From assembly GCA_028869975.1 (NCBI GenBank), contig JAGWQR010000047.1:1-5346 (forward strand): DNA of 5,346 nt. The letters run 5' to 3'. This DNA is from Alphaproteobacteria bacterium (GTDB lineage: Bacteria > Pseudomonadota > Alphaproteobacteria > Sphingomonadales > Sphingomonadaceae). Position numbers and translations under genes: made by a program. Below, in pieces: positions 4,997 through 5,346 of this stretch. The number at the start of each line of letters is the position of its first letter. The stretch's first letter is position 1. The notes below the pieces were generated by a model. It was given only the letters and a program-made list of their open reading frames with translations. It was not told the origin of the DNA and did not search any database.

Positions 4997-5293
4997 TCAG
5001 CTTGAGACGTTTTGAGCTTCCTCCTCGAACGCCCGATTGCCACGCCGCCGCCAGAGGGTGAGCGCCTCGATCCGTTCGTCGCCTTGGAGCTTGGCGGCGA
5101 CGGCGAGGAAGGCACCAAACAGAACGGCGCGATCATCATCGGTGAGATCAACGAGACCAGCCTTTTGCACCAGCCCGCCGAGTTCGATCAGGTGGCGCGT
5201 GCGTTCACGACGCTGCACCATCCATTCTGGTGTTTCGGTGGAGCGCCGACGAGAGGCCGCGCGGCGCCGACTGTTCTCAACGCGGTGTGTCAT
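4997..5293 (-). CDS. traD: Conjugal transfer protein TraD (small, Ti/sphingomonad-plasmid type)
   Basis: This 98-aa basic protein has an Arg-rich N-terminus (NSRRRAASRRR, residues 7-17), then PEWMVQRRERTRHLIELGGL (22-41) and VQKAGLVDLTDDDRAVLFGA (42-61), the core of the small TraD family. LTLWRRRGNRAFEEEA (79-93) closes it. This TraD is an accessory DNA-transfer protein found near the TraA relaxase and TraG coupling protein. It is distinct from the large F-plasmid TraD ATPase. ATG at 5291-5293 is chosen because the family similarity I recognise begins there. The frame stays open upstream to the window edge (a TTG at 5344), and the site before 5293 has no strong ribosome-binding sequence, so a longer protein is possible. 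Its downstream neighbour here is a VOC gene rather than traG, suggesting a rearranged or partial transfer region. Confidence 0.8.
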   Translation of the reverse strand: MTHRVENSRRRAASRRRSTETPEWMVQRRERTRHLIELGGLVQKAGLVDLTDDDRAVLFGAFLAVAAKLQGDERIEALTLWRRRGNRAFEEEAQNVSS

Positions 5294-5346
5294 GGCTTTG
5301 GTTCGCTGGATCGCCCGCAGCGTTTGCTTGAGTGCCGCGATCAATT

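Noticed and set aside
3691..5346. Second copy of the tRNA 3' end (right att site)
   Set aside because: No convincing match to the T-arm or acceptor sequence was found by eye. Any right end must lie outside the window.
1..5346. CRISPR array, complete insertion sequence or riboswitch
   Set aside because: No regularly spaced long repeats, no transposase frame with terminal repeats, and no recognisable riboswitch core were seen.

Overview
The window looks like chromosomal DNA of an alphaproteobacterium, most likely a sphingomonad (Sphingomonadales). The grounds are high-GC codon use, the style of the ferredoxin-NADP+ reductase, Lrp and histidine-kinase proteins, and a TraD protein of the type found on sphingomonad plasmids and integrative elements. 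This placement rests on recalled family resemblance, not on a search.

The left two thirds (1-3690) reads as ordinary core chromosome. It holds the 3' part of an FprA/adrenodoxin-type ferredoxin-NADP+ reductase gene (+), a convergent Lrp/AsnC-family regulator (-), and a PAS/HisKA sensor-kinase-like gene (+) divergent from it. A tRNA gene with anticodon CAT, most likely tRNA-Ile2, follows on the + strand. The Lrp gene and the kinase gene share an AT-rich divergent spacer with an imperfect 29-bp dyad that could be an Lrp autoregulatory operator.

The composition changes directly after the tRNA CCA end (3691 onward). An AT-rich stretch carries tandem 10-bp repeats resembling integrase arm-type sites. 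An AlpA-like excisionase/regulator gene (-) comes next, preceded by a 54-codon ORF whose stop overlaps the alpA start. About 345 bp then hold no intact gene but do hold short repeats and coding-like debris. Last come a PhnB-like VOC (glyoxalase-fold) gene (-) and a traD conjugation gene (-) at the right edge. A tRNA, arm-type repeats, an AlpA-like gene and a conjugation gene together suggest the left end of an integrated conjugative or plasmid-derived element using the tRNA 3' end as its attachment site. No integrase and no second att copy are visible, so the element either continues to the right or is a decayed remnant.

The most interesting points are the hidden small ORF coupled to alpA, the tRNA-Ile2 integration boundary, and a histidine kinase with an intact phospho-acceptor box but a badly eroded ATP-binding domain. 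No wholly new defence or other system can be demonstrated from this sequence alone.
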